Positions 30,742-39,942 are shown, counted from the first letter of the stretch. The stretch: DNA of 64,000 nt from Spirochaetes bacterium ADurb.BinA120 (GCA_002069125.1 MVZN01000003.1:1-64000); one strand, 5' to 3'. The notes: generated from the letters alone by a model not told the origin. Translations and numbers: made by a program.

Positions 30742-33333
30742 ATGGAAAACATAGTTTATTTCAACAAGGACCTCAAGGATCTCGACGAGAAGACAAAGAA
30801 AAGGCTGGGCATAAGGGGAAGGCGCGCGGTCGAGCTTGCGATGATGGGCCTGCCGATAGCCCCGGGATTTATAATCGATTCGGAGCTTACCCGGAAGCTA
30901 CCCCAGGTAAACCTGAAGGAATTCCTGAAGACCCATATCGATCATCTCGAAAAGGAGACCAAAAAGGGATACGGCGACTCGAAAAAGCCCCTGCTTCTTA
31001 AAGTTGTACTGAGTTCGGATTTCAACGTTCCGTATTTCCCCTCAATACATAATATCGGCCTTAACGACAAGACCGTCACCGGATTCGGCCAGTTTACGGG
31101 CCTTGATTTCGCGTACGGCGAATACAGTTTTCTGCTGAGGAGCATGGGGACCAAAATCTACAGCCTGGAGGCCGCGGACTTCGACAAGATGGACGTTAAG
31201 GGCGGCAAACAGAAGGCTGAGGACATTAAAAAGGCCGTCGATAACTTCAAGAAGTACCTTGGCGACAAGTTCAGTGAGGACGTTTACGACCAGCTCAGCC
31301 TCATCCTGAAGGGGGCGGCCTCGCGGTACTGCGATTCGGAGATTGACGTGGACAACTCGCTTTCGATCATGGTACAGGCGATGGTGTACGGCAATTTCGG
31401 CAACAACTCCTATTCGGGCAATTACTACACGCGCAATATCATCACCGGGGATCCGGTAATCCAGGGCAATTTTCTCCAGAATGCCTTCGATATCGACAAG
31501 AGCAAGCCCAAGGATATCACAAAAATCGATAAAAAATACTTCGACAAGTTTTCGGATATCGCGAAGAAGGTCGAGGAGCAATTCAAGGAGATAAGGGAGA
31601 TCAAGTTTACGATCGAAGAGGGCGATTTCTGGCTGGTCGAGCAGCGCGATGTCGATGAAAAATCGACCCAGGCGCACATTAAGACCCTGCTGGACCTCTG
31701 CAAGCGCAAGAGCGTTTCCGAGGAATACGTGGTGTCCAATATTAAACCGGCGCAGCTCAACGAGCTTCTTCACCCGGTAATCGACCCTCGGACAATCGGC
31801 GGCGTAAAGACCATAAAAGGCGGTATCTCCGGTTCGACCGGGGCGGCGATCGGCAGAGTGTTCTTCTCTACGCCGAAACTGCTCGAAGAGTATAAAAAGG
31901 CGATAATGCACGGCGGCGACACAAACATGATACTGGTGATGCCCGCCAGCTACGCCGAGGATGTTAAGGCTATCGAGGTGGCCAGGGGCGTCATCACCTC
32001 CGAGGGCGGATTCTCTTCGCACGCGCCGGTGGTGGCCCGAAGCCTTGGCAAGGTCGCGATGGTCCAGCCGGAGATGAAAATACGGGGGACCACCTTCACC
32101 CTGGCCGGGAAAACGGTCAAGGAGGGAGACTACGTTTCGATCAATGTTCCCTACTACGAGCCTCCAACGATCTATCTGGACAAGGTCGGCCTTATAGAGC
32201 CCAATGTAAAGGAAAACGGATTGATCGATTTCCTCCAACTGGTCGAGAATTTCATCGACGATTTCGACGTCCGCGCCAACGCCGACCAGGGCCGAGACGC
32301 GAAGCTGGCCCGCGAGTTCAACGCCGCCGGCATCGGGCTGTGCCGTACGGAGCATATGTTCTTCAACGAGAAGCGAATCATGAAGTTCCGTGAGATGATT
32401 CTCGCCGAATCCGAGGAAGAGCGCAGAAAAACCCTCGAGGCGCTCAAGCCGATGCAGCGCTCCGACTACTACGAGCTGTTTAAGACCATGGTCGGCTATC
32501 CGGTGACCATCCGCCTGCTCGACGCGCCGCTGCACGAGTTTTTGCCGCGCACCGACGAAAGCATGAAGGAATTCATAAAGTACATGCAGGGCAGGAAGAA
32601 GGGCGTAAAGCCGGCCGAGATAGTGGCGCGCTGCGAGGAGCTGTCGGAGATGAATCCGATGCTCGGCCACCGCGGCTGTCGTGTGGCGATTACATATCCC
32701 GAGATCTACGAGATGCAATGCCGCGCCATTTTTGAGGCCGCCTGCATGCTCAGAAAGGAGGGAATAAAGGTCGAGCCGGAGATCATGATACCGATCGTCA
32801 TGACCGAACACGAATTGAAATTCATCAAGAACGGCAAGAGGATAGAGGGCAAGGTGGTAAAGGGGATCAGGGACATCAAGGACGAGGTGGTGCAGGAATA
32901 TGGCGTCGATGATCTCATTTACAGCGTAGGGACCATGATCGAGCTGCCGGCCGCCGCTCTCGGCTCGGGCTCCATCGCCCAGTACGCCGAGTTCTTCAGC
33001 TTCGGGACGAACGACCTCACGCAGACTACGTACGGCCTCTCGCGCGACGATATCAACTCCTTCTTCCCAAGCTATTCGCTCTACGACCTCATCCGCAACA
33101 ATCCCTTCCAGGTGCTCGGCGAACAGGTGAAGGAGCTCATCGAAGTGGCGGCCCTTCGCGGAAGGCTTACCCGCCCGGATATAAAGATGGGGCTGTGCGG
33201 AGAACACGGAGCGGACCCGGAGAACATCGAGTTCTGCATAAACGTCGGTTTGAATTACGTTTCCTGCAGCCCGTATTCGATACCGCTGGCCAAACTTGCC
33301 GTCGCGCAGTACAACCTCAAGCAGGAAGAGTAG
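30742..33333 (+). CDS. pyruvate phosphate dikinase-like protein with eroded nucleotide-binding domain
   Basis: 863 residues, close to the PPDK length of about 875. The central phosphohistidine domain has GGFSSHAPVVAR with His427. The C-terminal PEP/pyruvate barrel is intact: GLCRTEHMFF, GTNDLTQTTYGLSRDD and GLCGEHGADP with Cys819. The N-terminal ATP-grasp part is not normal. The usual RSGA...SMPGMMDT region reads KVVLSSDFNVPYFPSIHNIGLND, and the catalytic DIEFTI segment reads EIKFTIEEG. Phospho-transfer between His and pyruvate/PEP may remain, while ATP use is doubtful. It could be a regulator or use another phosphate donor. It is 55 bases after the 304-residue gene in the cfpA locus. Confidence 0.88.
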   Translation: MENIVYFNKDLKDLDEKTKKRLGIRGRRAVELAMMGLPIAPGFIIDSELTRKLPQVNLKEFLKTHIDHLEKETKKGYGDSKKPLLLKVVLSSDFNVPYFPSIHNIGLNDKTVTGFGQFTGLDFAYGEYSFLLRSMGTKIYSLEAADFDKMDVKGGKQKAEDIKKAVDNFKKYLGDKFSEDVYDQLSLILKGAASRYCDSEIDVDNSLSIMVQAMVYGNFGNNSYSGNYYTRNIITGDPVIQGNFLQNAFDIDKSKPKDITKIDKKYFDKFSDIAKKVEEQFKEIREIKFTIEEGDFWLVEQRDVDEKSTQAHIKTLLDLCKRKSVSEEYVVSNIKPAQLNELLHPVIDPRTIGGVKTIKGGISGSTGAAIGRVFFSTPKLLEEYKKAIMHGGDTNMILVMPASYAEDVKAIEVARGVITSEGGFSSHAPVVARSLGKVAMVQPEMKIRGTTFTLAGKTVKEGDYVSINVPYYEPPTIYLDKVGLIEPNVKENGLIDFLQLVENFIDDFDVRANADQGRDAKLAREFNAAGIGLCRTEHMFFNEKRIMKFREMILAESEEERRKTLEALKPMQRSDYYELFKTMVGYPVTIRLLDAPLHEFLPRTDESMKEFIKYMQGRKKGVKPAEIVARCEELSEMNPMLGHRGCRVAITYPEIYEMQCRAIFEAACMLRKEGIKVEPEIMIPIVMTEHELKFIKNGKRIEGKVVKGIRDIKDEVVQEYGVDDLIYSVGTMIELPAAALGSGSIAQYAEFFSFGTNDLTQTTYGLSRDDINSFFPSYSLYDLIRNNPFQVLGEQVKELIEVAALRGRLTRPDIKMGLCGEHGADPENIEFCINVGLNYVSCSPYSIPLAKLAVAQYNLKQEE

Positions 33334-33357
33334 ATCGGAAGAACAACACTCAAGCGA

Positions 33358-33389
33358 AAAAAGGGAGGGGTAAAACCCCCTCCCTTTTT
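33358..33389 (+). terminator. rho-independent terminator of the PPDK-like gene
   Basis: Perfect 13-bp stem AAAAAGGGAGGGG (33358-33370) with CCCCTCCCTTTTT (33377-33389) around TAAAAC. It closes the filament locus. Confidence 0.88.
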
Positions 33390-33553
33390 CTATTCCAAGG
33401 CGCAGTCCGGATCAGCGGAATATAAACATCGTGCAAAGATTGTCCCGTTATCTGTCATGCAACATGCTCCGCCTCTTCGTAATAATATTTTAAAATTGTC
33501 TTGATAATCCAGGGGGCCCATTTATCTTCCTCCTAAAAAAAGGAGATTGTTCT

Positions 33554-34750
33554 ATGGACAACAAGGATATCATCATTCTTTCGGGATGCAGGACGCCGAT
33601 AGGCGGCTTCGGCCAAAGCCTGCGCGATGTGCGGGCGTACGAGCTGGCCTCTCTTGTCATGAAGGAGGCCATGGTTAGGGCGAAGGTGGAGGGCGCGCAG
33701 CTAAGTGATGTAATTTTCGGCGATTGCATCCAGACCTCGGAGGAGGCCAACACGGCCCGAACCGCGGCCCTTAAAACCGGGATTCCGGTGGAGGTTCCCG
33801 CCGTCACCATACAGCGCCAGTGCGCATCGGGGATGCAATCGGTCATCTTTGCCAGCCAGCAGATCCAGTGCGGCGATTCGGAGATCGTTCTGGCCGGCGG
33901 TGTTGAGTCCATGTCGAACGCGCCCTACATACTTAAAAAGGCGCGCTGGGGCGCACGCCTCCAGCACGGAGAGATGACGGACGCGATGTGGGAACTGCTT
34001 CATTCGGGCAGCGGCCTGCTCGGAGAGGCCTTTATAATGGGCCAGACGGCGGAAAACCTGGCCAAGAAATACAATATTTCGCGCGATGAGCAGGATCAGG
34101 TCGCCTTCGAAAGCCATTCCAAGGCGCTCGCGGCGATAGACTCCGGAAGGTTTAAGGACGAGATAATCCCGGTTCCCATTCCCGGGCGCAAGGGTGAGGT
34201 GAAGATGTTCGATACCGACGAGCACCCGCGCCGCGACGTAAGCCGCGAGAGCCTCGCGAAACTCAAACCGGTTTTCGACAAAAACGGGACCGTAACGGCC
34301 GGCAACTCTTCGGGGCTGAACGACGGAGCCGCAGCGCTTATCGTGACGAGCGCCAAAAAGGCGAACGAGCTCGGCGCCAAGCCCATTGTCCGTCTGATTG
34401 CCAATGCGATAGCCGGTGTAGAGCCGAGTCTAATGGGTTACGGTCCGGTGCCGGCGGTACAAAAACTCTTGAAGAAGACCGGAATGAAGCTGGACGACAT
34501 TGGGCTTATCGAGGCCAACGAGGCGTTCGCCGCGCAATACCTGGCCTGCGAAAAGGGGCTCGGGCTTGATCGTACAAAGGTAAATGTGAACGGTTCGGGC
34601 GTGGGCCTTGGGCATCCGGTAGGCTGCACGGGCGCGCGCCTCATAGTGACGCTAATGAATGAAATGAAGAAAAGGAGTGTCAAGTACGGTATAGCAACAC
34701 TCTGTGTCGGCGGAGGAATGGGCGCGGCCGTTCTTCTCGAGAACATCTGA
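33554..34750 (+). CDS. acetyl-CoA C-acetyltransferase (thiolase)
   Basis: 398 residues behind AAAGGAGA. The acylated cysteine is in QRQCASGM (Cys90). [18 protein letters not shown] (His of the second site) and the base cysteine in [11 protein letters not shown] near residue 383 complete the catalytic set. [14 protein letters not shown] and [12 protein letters not shown] are usual thiolase motifs. It condenses two acetyl-CoA or cleaves 3-ketoacyl-CoA; biosynthetic and degradative roles cannot be separated by sequence. It is monocistronic by spacing. A GATAAT hexamer at 33503 may be its -10, but no good -35 accompanies it. Confidence 0.93.
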   Translation: MDNKDIIILSGCRTPIGGFGQSLRDVRAYELASLVMKEAMVRAKVEGAQLSDVIFGDCIQTSEEANTARTAALKTGIPVEVPAVTIQRQCASGMQSVIFASQQIQCGDSEIVLAGGVESMSNAPYILKKARWGARLQHGEMTDAMWELLHSGSGLLGEAFIMGQTAENLAKKYNISRDEQDQVAFESHSKALAAIDSGRFKDEIIPVPIPGRKGEVKMFDTDEHPRRDVSRESLAKLKPVFDKNGTVTAGNSSGLNDGAAALIVTSAKKANELGAKPIVRLIANAIAGVEPSLMGYGPVPAVQKLLKKTGMKLDDIGLIEANEAFAAQYLACEKGLGLDRTKVNVNGSGVGLGHPVGCTGARLIVTLMNEMKKRSVKYGIATLCVGGGMGAAVLLENI

Positions 34751-34811
34751 CGCTTTGGACGGGCGTGCGTGGGTTTTTCCCCATCCTCCATCGCGTTTTT
34801 CAAAAAAAAAA

Positions 34812-34841
34812 TGGACAATGGGCCCGTCCCGTTGGTATATT
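34812..34841 (+). promoter_or_regulatory. candidate promoter of the DUF1858 gene
   Basis: TGGACA (34812-34817), 18 bp, TATATT (34836-34841), just after an A-run at 34802-34811, which may act as an UP-like element. The ATG follows 32 bases later. Confidence 0.55.
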
Positions 34842-34872
34842 GCAAGATAACTTGTTCTTGAGGAGTGGGAAT

Positions 34873-35082
34873 ATGGCGGATTCGATTACGAAAGATATGA
34901 CGTTTGGAGAGCTTATCAAAAAACATCCCAAGGCCGGCCCCATTCTTGCCGGATACGGTCTTCACTGCATAGGGTGCCATATCGCTACAATAGAGACCCT
35001 GGAGCAGGGGGCCAGGGCGCATGGTTTGAACGATGCCGACATAAAAAGGATGCTTACCGATCTGAACGCGGTTGCGGTTTGA
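34873..35082 (+). CDS. DUF1858 redox-disulfide domain protein
   Basis: 69 residues from ATG at 34873, behind AGGAGTGG; the longer in-frame ORF from 34765 crosses the promoter and is rejected. The sequence TFGELIKKHPKAGPILAGYGLHCIGCH carries the CX2C of the hybrid-cluster-protein-associated redox disulfide family (DUF1858/TIGR03980). Related domains occur alone or attached to ScdA/RIC and hybrid cluster proteins, and are thought to act in redox or Fe-S repair chemistry. No hybrid cluster protein is visible in this window. Confidence 0.88.
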   Translation: MADSITKDMTFGELIKKHPKAGPILAGYGLHCIGCHIATIETLEQGARAHGLNDADIKRMLTDLNAVAV

Positions 35083-35100
35083 TTTGAGGGTGCACCTATA

Positions 35101-35134
35101 AAAAAAGTCGGGATTCGCGAATCCCGACTTTTTT
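35101..35134. terminator. bidirectional terminator between DUF1858 gene and tRNAs
   Basis: A perfect 34-bp palindrome with arms AAAAAAGTCGGGATTCG and CGAATCCCGACTTTTTT. It has a T-run on both strands, so it can end the DUF1858 transcript (plus) and the tRNA transcript (minus). Confidence 0.9.
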
Positions 35135-35140
35135 GTCGTG

Positions 35141-35222
35141 TGGTGAGGGAAGGATTCGAACCTTCGAAGGCTTCGCCGGCAGATTTACAGTCTGCTCCCT
35201 TTGGCCGCTCGGGAACCTCACC
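35141..35222 (-). tRNA. tRNA-Tyr (GTA)
   Basis: Read on the minus strand, the acceptor arms are GGTGAGG and CCTCACC with discriminator A. The anticodon stem-loop is CAGACTGTAAATCTG with anticodon GTA. A long class II variable arm and a T arm GAAGGTTCGAATCCTTC follow. The CCA end is not encoded (the next bases are CAC), so it must be added by tRNA nucleotidyltransferase. It lies 6 bases after tRNA-Thr. Confidence 0.96.
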
Positions 35223-35228
35223 CGTGTT

Positions 35229-35301
35229 AGCTGGCGAGAGGAATCGAACCCCCAACAAGCTGATTACAAATCAGCTGCTCTACCGATTGAGCTACGCCAG
35301 C
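35229..35301 (-). tRNA. tRNA-Thr (TGT)
   Basis: Minus-strand tRNA of 73 nt. The acceptor arms are GCTGGCG and CGCCAGC with discriminator T, the D arm is AGCTCAATCGGTAGAGC, and the anticodon stem-loop CTGATTTGTAATCAG holds anticodon TGT. The T arm is GGGGGTTCGATTCCTCT. CCA is not encoded. It is the first gene of a two-tRNA transcript with tRNA-Tyr. Confidence 0.96.
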
Positions 35302-35318
35302 AAGCTCAATGAGCTAAC

Positions 35319-35346
35319 CTTCTATTCCATGAAAAACGAGTGTCAA
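35319..35346 (-). promoter_or_regulatory. promoter of the tRNA-Thr/tRNA-Tyr unit
   Basis: On the minus strand TTGACA (35346-35341), 16 bp, TAGAAG (35324-35319), about 18 bases before the 5' end of tRNA-Thr. Confidence 0.65.
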
Positions 35347-35422
35347 TACTTTTTTTGGGCCCGGGTTCGGAAAAACACTCAAATGCGCCGCGAGCCAATG
35401 CCGCTCCAGGAGCATTATATTA

Positions 35423-35452
35423 TTGACAGGGCGGCGATGCAAATGCTTTAAT
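35423..35452 (+). promoter_or_regulatory. candidate promoter of the efflux operon
   Basis: TTGACA (35423-35428), 18 bp, TTTAAT (35447-35452). The leader to the ATG at 35580 would be about 120 bases. No gene is seen in the rest of 35302-35579. Confidence 0.6.
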
Positions 35453-35579
35453 GCATTCTGGTTGCCCGGCCACGGGCTTGTCCCTATTCTGGGCCGGGAT
35501 GCAGCTTCTCCATGGGAATAAAAATAATCGGCTGTCACTTTTATCCCCTTAGGCGGGTGATTTTTTTTCAGAGGCCTGA

Positions 35580-36920
35580 ATGAACGTGCGATTGCTATCG
35601 TCTGCCGGAATCGTTCTGCTGCTCTTCGCCGGTCCTCTATACCCCGAAACACGCAAATTGACGAGGGAGGATTGTATCTCCATCGCTCTCGAAAACCATC
35701 CGGCTGTAATGGCGCTGGCCCAGGAACAGAAAAAAGCCGCGGCGAACTATCGCCTCGCGAAGGCGCCGGACCGCATACAGGTTAGCGGAGAGGTAAAAAC
35801 CGCCGAATACTTAAAGCCCGAGTCATCGTCGTCGGGCTTCAATGTGCCGGGCAGAGACACCACTATCGGCATCTTCGCCGGGGCCTCGGCCGTGTACAAC
35901 CTTATCGACCCTAATGTTTCTCGAAGACAGGAGGCCGCCAAACTCGCTATCGATATGGCCAGGATGAACGAGATCAAGGAGCGCTCTACGATCGTACTGA
36001 ACGCGAAGTCGGCCTATTACGCGTACAACATGGCGATTGAGAACGCCGCGGTGCGGGAGAAATTGAGGGACAAATACAGGCTGAAACTCGAAACCACCAC
36101 CGTTCTTTTCAGAAACGGCCAGCGTCCTATTCTCGATGTCACCAAGGCCGACGTAGATCTCGCCTCGGCCATGCTGGAATATGAAAAAGCGAAAAATCAG
36201 GAAAGCCTGGCCAGGACCGAGCTTCTGGCCGCGCTCGGCATTATGGAGGAAGAGATAGATGTGGCCCCGTACGCGATGGAGGAGCTGCCCTCCCTGCGTT
36301 TCGGCTATGAGGAACTGTACAGGCTGGCGGAGGGGCACCATCCCGAGTTGCGTATCGCCAGGCTCAACCGGGAGGTCCAGCGCATAAATATCGAGGTGGA
36401 ACGCTCGGCGGGGAGTATCAAGGTGGATTTGATGGCCTCACTCGGTTTCGAGAACAAGAACATAGCCGGCCTCGGCGAGATGCAGGAGAACGTCAAGGGC
36501 TCCAACTGGGAACCGACATTTCACGCGGGCATTCAGGCAAGGGTCCCTATATATACCGGAGGGGCCATAACCGCCCGGATAAACGCCGCGGAGGCGGAGT
36601 ACAATAAATCAATTTATGGGGAGAAGCAGATACTCCTGGGGGTAAAGGCCCTGTTGAGGAATTACGTACAGGGGATGGAGGAGTTAAAGAAGCAGATCGA
36701 GCTTTCGCGGCTCATGAAAATCAACGCCGAAAAGCATCTTACGCTCGCGCAGAAAAGCTATGATGCCGGAGTGGGCTCGCAGCTTTCGCTTCAGGACGCG
36801 GAGGCCGCGGTGCTGGACGCGGAACTCTTTTCGGTAAGTGCGCGTTATGAATACCTTACCATTCTTGCCAGACTATCGAAGACCGTCGGCGTCGAGGAGG
36901 ACTACCTATGTCGAAAATAA
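35580..36920 (+). CDS. TolC-like outer membrane efflux protein
   Basis: 446 residues with an N-terminal signal peptide (about residues 1-22). Two OEP repeats of long coiled-coil helices follow: the first with DCISIALENHPAVMALAQEQKKAAANY, the second with ELYRLAEGHHPELRIARLNREVQRINIEVERS. A VPIYTGGAITARINAAEAEY segment and SLQDAEAAVLDAEL near the end are typical of OMF proteins. It would form the outer-membrane duct of a tripartite pump with the next three genes. The adaptor gene starts 13 bases inside its end. The ribosome site is weak (AGAGG). Confidence 0.9.
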   Translation: MNVRLLSSAGIVLLLFAGPLYPETRKLTREDCISIALENHPAVMALAQEQKKAAANYRLAKAPDRIQVSGEVKTAEYLKPESSSSGFNVPGRDTTIGIFAGASAVYNLIDPNVSRRQEAAKLAIDMARMNEIKERSTIVLNAKSAYYAYNMAIENAAVREKLRDKYRLKLETTTVLFRNGQRPILDVTKADVDLASAMLEYEKAKNQESLARTELLAALGIMEEEIDVAPYAMEELPSLRFGYEELYRLAEGHHPELRIARLNREVQRINIEVERSAGSIKVDLMASLGFENKNIAGLGEMQENVKGSNWEPTFHAGIQARVPIYTGGAITARINAAEAEYNKSIYGEKQILLGVKALLRNYVQGMEELKKQIELSRLMKINAEKHLTLAQKSYDAGVGSQLSLQDAEAAVLDAELFSVSARYEYLTILARLSKTVGVEEDYLCRK

Positions 36921-38026
36921 ACCTCTCCCGCCTCATCCCCCGTAAAAAATCGATGATCGCCATCGCCGTGGCGGCCGCGGTCCTTCTCATTTATCTTCTG
37001 ATCCGGGGGTGCTCCGGCTCATCCGATGTCGTGTATCGTTATGAAAAGGTGACGAAGGGGGATGTGGTCAAAACCGTTTCGGTTACCGGCAGCCTCGACG
37101 TGCTGAACTCGTACCGTGTAATGAGCAAGATCAACGGCGTGGTGAACCGGGTGTTCGTCGATTTCAACCAGGTCGTTGCCAGGGGGCAGATTCTCGCGAC
37201 AGTGGATTCCACCGAAATAGACCAGGAGATGTCTCGCGTGCTTGCCCAGCTCGAGCGCGCCAGGCTTGACCTGGCCGGCGCCAGGGCGGATATAGAGACA
37301 AAAAAGGACCTGTACAGGGAAAACCTGATATCGAGGAAGGACCTGGAGCAGGCCGAGCTTAACTACAAGAAGATAGCGGCCCAGTACAGGCAGTTCCAGG
37401 TGGAGTACGAGATCGCCATGAGGAACAAGAGCTACACCCGCATATCCTCGCCCGCTTCGGGGACGATTATTTCGATGGAAATAAGGCCGATGGACGTGGT
37501 CTCCGTAAACAAGGCGCTTTTCGTTATCGTAGAAGATATGCGAAAGATGTATCTTACCATAAACGTGGACGAATCGGACATCGGTAAGATTGCCAGGGGC
37601 CAGCGTGTCACATTTACGGTAAGCGCCTTCCCGGGTAGCGTGTTTGAAGGCAAGATAGACCAGGTGCGGCTAAACCCCATCGCGCAGCAGGGTTTGGTGG
37701 TTTACCAGGCCATAGTTATATGCGAAAATTCGGAGATGAAGCTAAAGCCCGGAATGACCGCGACCGCCACGGTCGTGGTCGACAAAAAGGAAGGCGTTAT
37801 GCGTGTGCACAACGAGGCGTTTATCGTTTCCCCGGTCGAGGTGAGCGGCGATTTGAACCGGCAGTTTGTGTGGAAAAAGAGGGGCGGGGTGGCGGACAGT
37901 ATACCGGTTAAAAAAGTGGGAGTTAAGACGGGGCTTGTGGGCGATGCCTTTACGGAGGTCTCTTCGGAAAAGCTGAAGGTGGGCGACGAGATACTGGTGC
38001 GCATAGAGAAGAAATTCAAGCTGTGA
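36908..38026 (+). CDS. HlyD/MacA-type periplasmic adaptor protein
   Basis: 372 residues. One N-terminal membrane helix (about 17-35), then a lipoyl/barrel-sandwich half (VVKTVSVTGSLDVLNSYRVMSKINGVVNRVFVD...), a helical hairpin (LAQLERARLDLAGARADIETKKDLY, RKDLEQAELNYKKIAAQYRQFQ), the second lipoyl half (YTRISSPASGTIISMEIRPMDVV) and beta-barrel domains (ITFTVSAFPG-type, VVVDKKEGVMRVHNEAFIV). It joins the ABC permease to the TolC-like duct. Its start overlaps the upstream gene, so expression is coupled. Confidence 0.92.
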   Translation: MSKINLSRLIPRKKSMIAIAVAAAVLLIYLLIRGCSGSSDVVYRYEKVTKGDVVKTVSVTGSLDVLNSYRVMSKINGVVNRVFVDFNQVVARGQILATVDSTEIDQEMSRVLAQLERARLDLAGARADIETKKDLYRENLISRKDLEQAELNYKKIAAQYRQFQVEYEIAMRNKSYTRISSPASGTIISMEIRPMDVVSVNKALFVIVEDMRKMYLTINVDESDIGKIARGQRVTFTVSAFPGSVFEGKIDQVRLNPIAQQGLVVYQAIVICENSEMKLKPGMTATATVVVDKKEGVMRVHNEAFIVSPVEVSGDLNRQFVWKKRGGVADSIPVKKVGVKTGLVGDAFTEVSSEKLKVGDEILVRIEKKFKL

Positions 38027-38042
38027 AGACCGCCGGGTTGTA

Positions 38043-38762
38043 ATGAAAAATGTAATCGAGGTCCGAAATCTCGTAAAAACCTATTTCCTGAGCGACGAGG
38101 TGAGCGTTCAGGCCATTCGCGGTATATCCATGTCGGTTGAAAAGGGCGAATTCCTGGCGATAATGGGCGCGTCCGGCTCGGGCAAATCCACATTCATGAA
38201 CATCCTTGGTTTCCTCGATTCGCTTACCGGAGGTAGCTACCTGCTTGACGGGGTCGAACAGGCGTCGCTTGACGACGATCGAAAGGCGGAGATTCGCAAT
38301 AGCAAGATCGGCTTCGTATTCCAGGGATTCAATCTACTTTCGAGAACCTCTGCGCTCGAGAACGTCGAATTGCCAATGATCTACCGGGGCGGTGCCCGCC
38401 CGTCCGAGGTGCGCCGGAAGGCGCGCGAGCTTCTCGCGATGGTTGGCCTCTCCGGCCGCGAAGACCATCACCCCAACAGACTCTCCGGCGGAGAGCAGCA
38501 GCGCGTGGCCATAGCGCGTTCCCTGATAAACGATCCGGCCATCATCCTGGCGGACGAGCCGACTGGAAATCTCGACACCCGAAACACCGCGGAGATAATG
38601 GGGATTTTCTCCAGGCTGAACAGGGAGCTCGGTATAACGATAATCCTCGTCACCCACGAGCCGGAGGTGGCCGACTATACCGGAAGAAGAATAGTCTTCA
38701 GGGACGGGCTCATCGTTCAGGACGTTCAGTTCAGGAAATCGCCGCGCCGGGGCGTAAAATAG
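38043..38762 (+). CDS. ABC transporter ATP-binding protein (MacB/LolD type)
   Basis: 239 residues with every ABC motif: Walker A GASGSGKSTF (about residues 39-48), Q-loop FQGFNLL, signature LSGGEQQR, Walker B AIILADEPTGNLD and H-loop VTHEP. The sequence is of the LolD/FtsE/MacB branch that powers mechanotransmission, not substrate import. It is one base before the permease gene. Confidence 0.95.
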   Translation: MKNVIEVRNLVKTYFLSDEVSVQAIRGISMSVEKGEFLAIMGASGSGKSTFMNILGFLDSLTGGSYLLDGVEQASLDDDRKAEIRNSKIGFVFQGFNLLSRTSALENVELPMIYRGGARPSEVRRKARELLAMVGLSGREDHHPNRLSGGEQQRVAIARSLINDPAIILADEPTGNLDTRNTAEIMGIFSRLNRELGITIILVTHEPEVADYTGRRIVFRDGLIVQDVQFRKSPRRGVK

Positions 38763-38763
38763 A

Positions 38764-39942
38764 ATGAACATTCGCAATCTATTTGTCACCGCCTTCCGCT
38801 CGCTCGCCAAGAACAAGATGCGCTCGGCGCTCACCAGCCTTGGAATCATCATCGGCGTGGCTTCGGTTATCATGATGGTCGGGATAGGCAACAGTGCGCG
38901 CGTGGCGGTGCGGGACAAGGTGTATACATACGGCGCGAACGCGATGTCCATTGACTCCGATCGTCCTTTCACCGAGAAGGACCTGGAGCGCCTGCGAAGA
39001 ACCACATCCTATATTAGATATATAACTCCCATGATCGGAGGGAGGGTGGTTAACATCAAATACGAGAACCGTTTTATCGCGAGCCGGATACGAGGGGTCA
39101 ATAACGATTTTTTTCGCATACAGGAGTGGCCTGCCACCTATGGCAGGTATTTTACGGAGCTTGAAATTCTTTCCTACGAGAAGGTGGCCATTCTTGGTGA
39201 CAGCGCCAGGCTGGCGCTTTTCGGCAACGCGAGCCCCATAGGGCGCATCATCCTGGTCAACAACGTGCCTTTCCAGGTGATTGGTTCGCTCTCCGAGCTG
39301 GGGCAGGCGTTTTCGGGGCGCGACCAGGACAATGTCATCATAATACCCTATACCACGGCGGGGCTGAAGATCGAGGGGAGGCGGGACTTTAACGAGATCT
39401 ACGCCTCGACCTATTCGGAGGACCTTGTGGGGAAAACCGCGGACGAGATTCGCCGCTCGTTGAGGGCCGAGCGCTCGATTCCAGCGGGGCAGCAGGACGG
39501 TTTTACGGTGAAAACCAGTAAAGAGAAACTCGAGATGGCGGAATATATCTCGAAAACACTGGCTATACTGCTCGCCGGTATCGCCTCCATCTCTCTCATC
39601 GTGGGCGGCATCGGCATTATGAACATCATGCTGGTTTCGGTGAGTGAGCGTACGCGCGAAATAGGCATCAGAATGGCGATCGGCGCGCGAAAAAGGGACA
39701 TTCTGCTGCAATTCCTCATCGAGGCGGTCACCCTGAGCGCGGCCGGCGGTATCGTCGGCATCACTCTCGGAATTATCATATACCTCGTCATCACCATCGC
39801 GGTTGGATGGCCCTTCCTGTTTTCGGTGTTTTCGATCGCGATATCCTTCATTTTTTCGGGCGCCGTGGGGGTCTTCTTCGGTTATTATCCCGCCCGTAAG
39901 GCCTCCAGCCTGAAGCCCATAGACGCCCTGCGTTACGAATAG
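38764..39942 (+). CDS. ABC transporter permease, MacB/FtsX family
   Basis: 392 residues. One N-terminal helix with the MacB_PCD start (FRSLAKNKMRSALTSLGIIIGVASVIMMV), a large periplasmic domain (about 50-265), and three C-terminal helices of the FtsX domain, with GGIGIMNIMLVSVSERTREIGIRMAIGARKRDIL between the first and second and PARKASSLKPIDALRYE at the end. Separate ATPase and permease subunits plus adaptor and TolC make a complete MacAB-TolC-like exporter for a lipid, peptide or antibiotic. The substrate is unknown. Confidence 0.94.
   Translation: MNIRNLFVTAFRSLAKNKMRSALTSLGIIIGVASVIMMVGIGNSARVAVRDKVYTYGANAMSIDSDRPFTEKDLERLRRTTSYIRYITPMIGGRVVNIKYENRFIASRIRGVNNDFFRIQEWPATYGRYFTELEILSYEKVAILGDSARLALFGNASPIGRIILVNNVPFQVIGSLSELGQAFSGRDQDNVIIIPYTTAGLKIEGRRDFNEIYASTYSEDLVGKTADEIRRSLRAERSIPAGQQDGFTVKTSKEKLEMAEYISKTLAILLAGIASISLIVGGIGIMNIMLVSVSERTREIGIRMAIGARKRDILLQFLIEAVTLSAAGGIVGITLGIIIYLVITIAVGWPFLFSVFSIAISFIFSGAVGVFFGYYPARKASSLKPIDALRYE

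Noticed and set aside
25305-33207. Very long open frames (up to 721 codons) on the minus strand across the filament locus
   Set aside because: They are antisense shadows of cfpA, the VWA gene and the PPDK-like gene, produced by GC-biased codon positions. They lack ribosome sites and family motifs.
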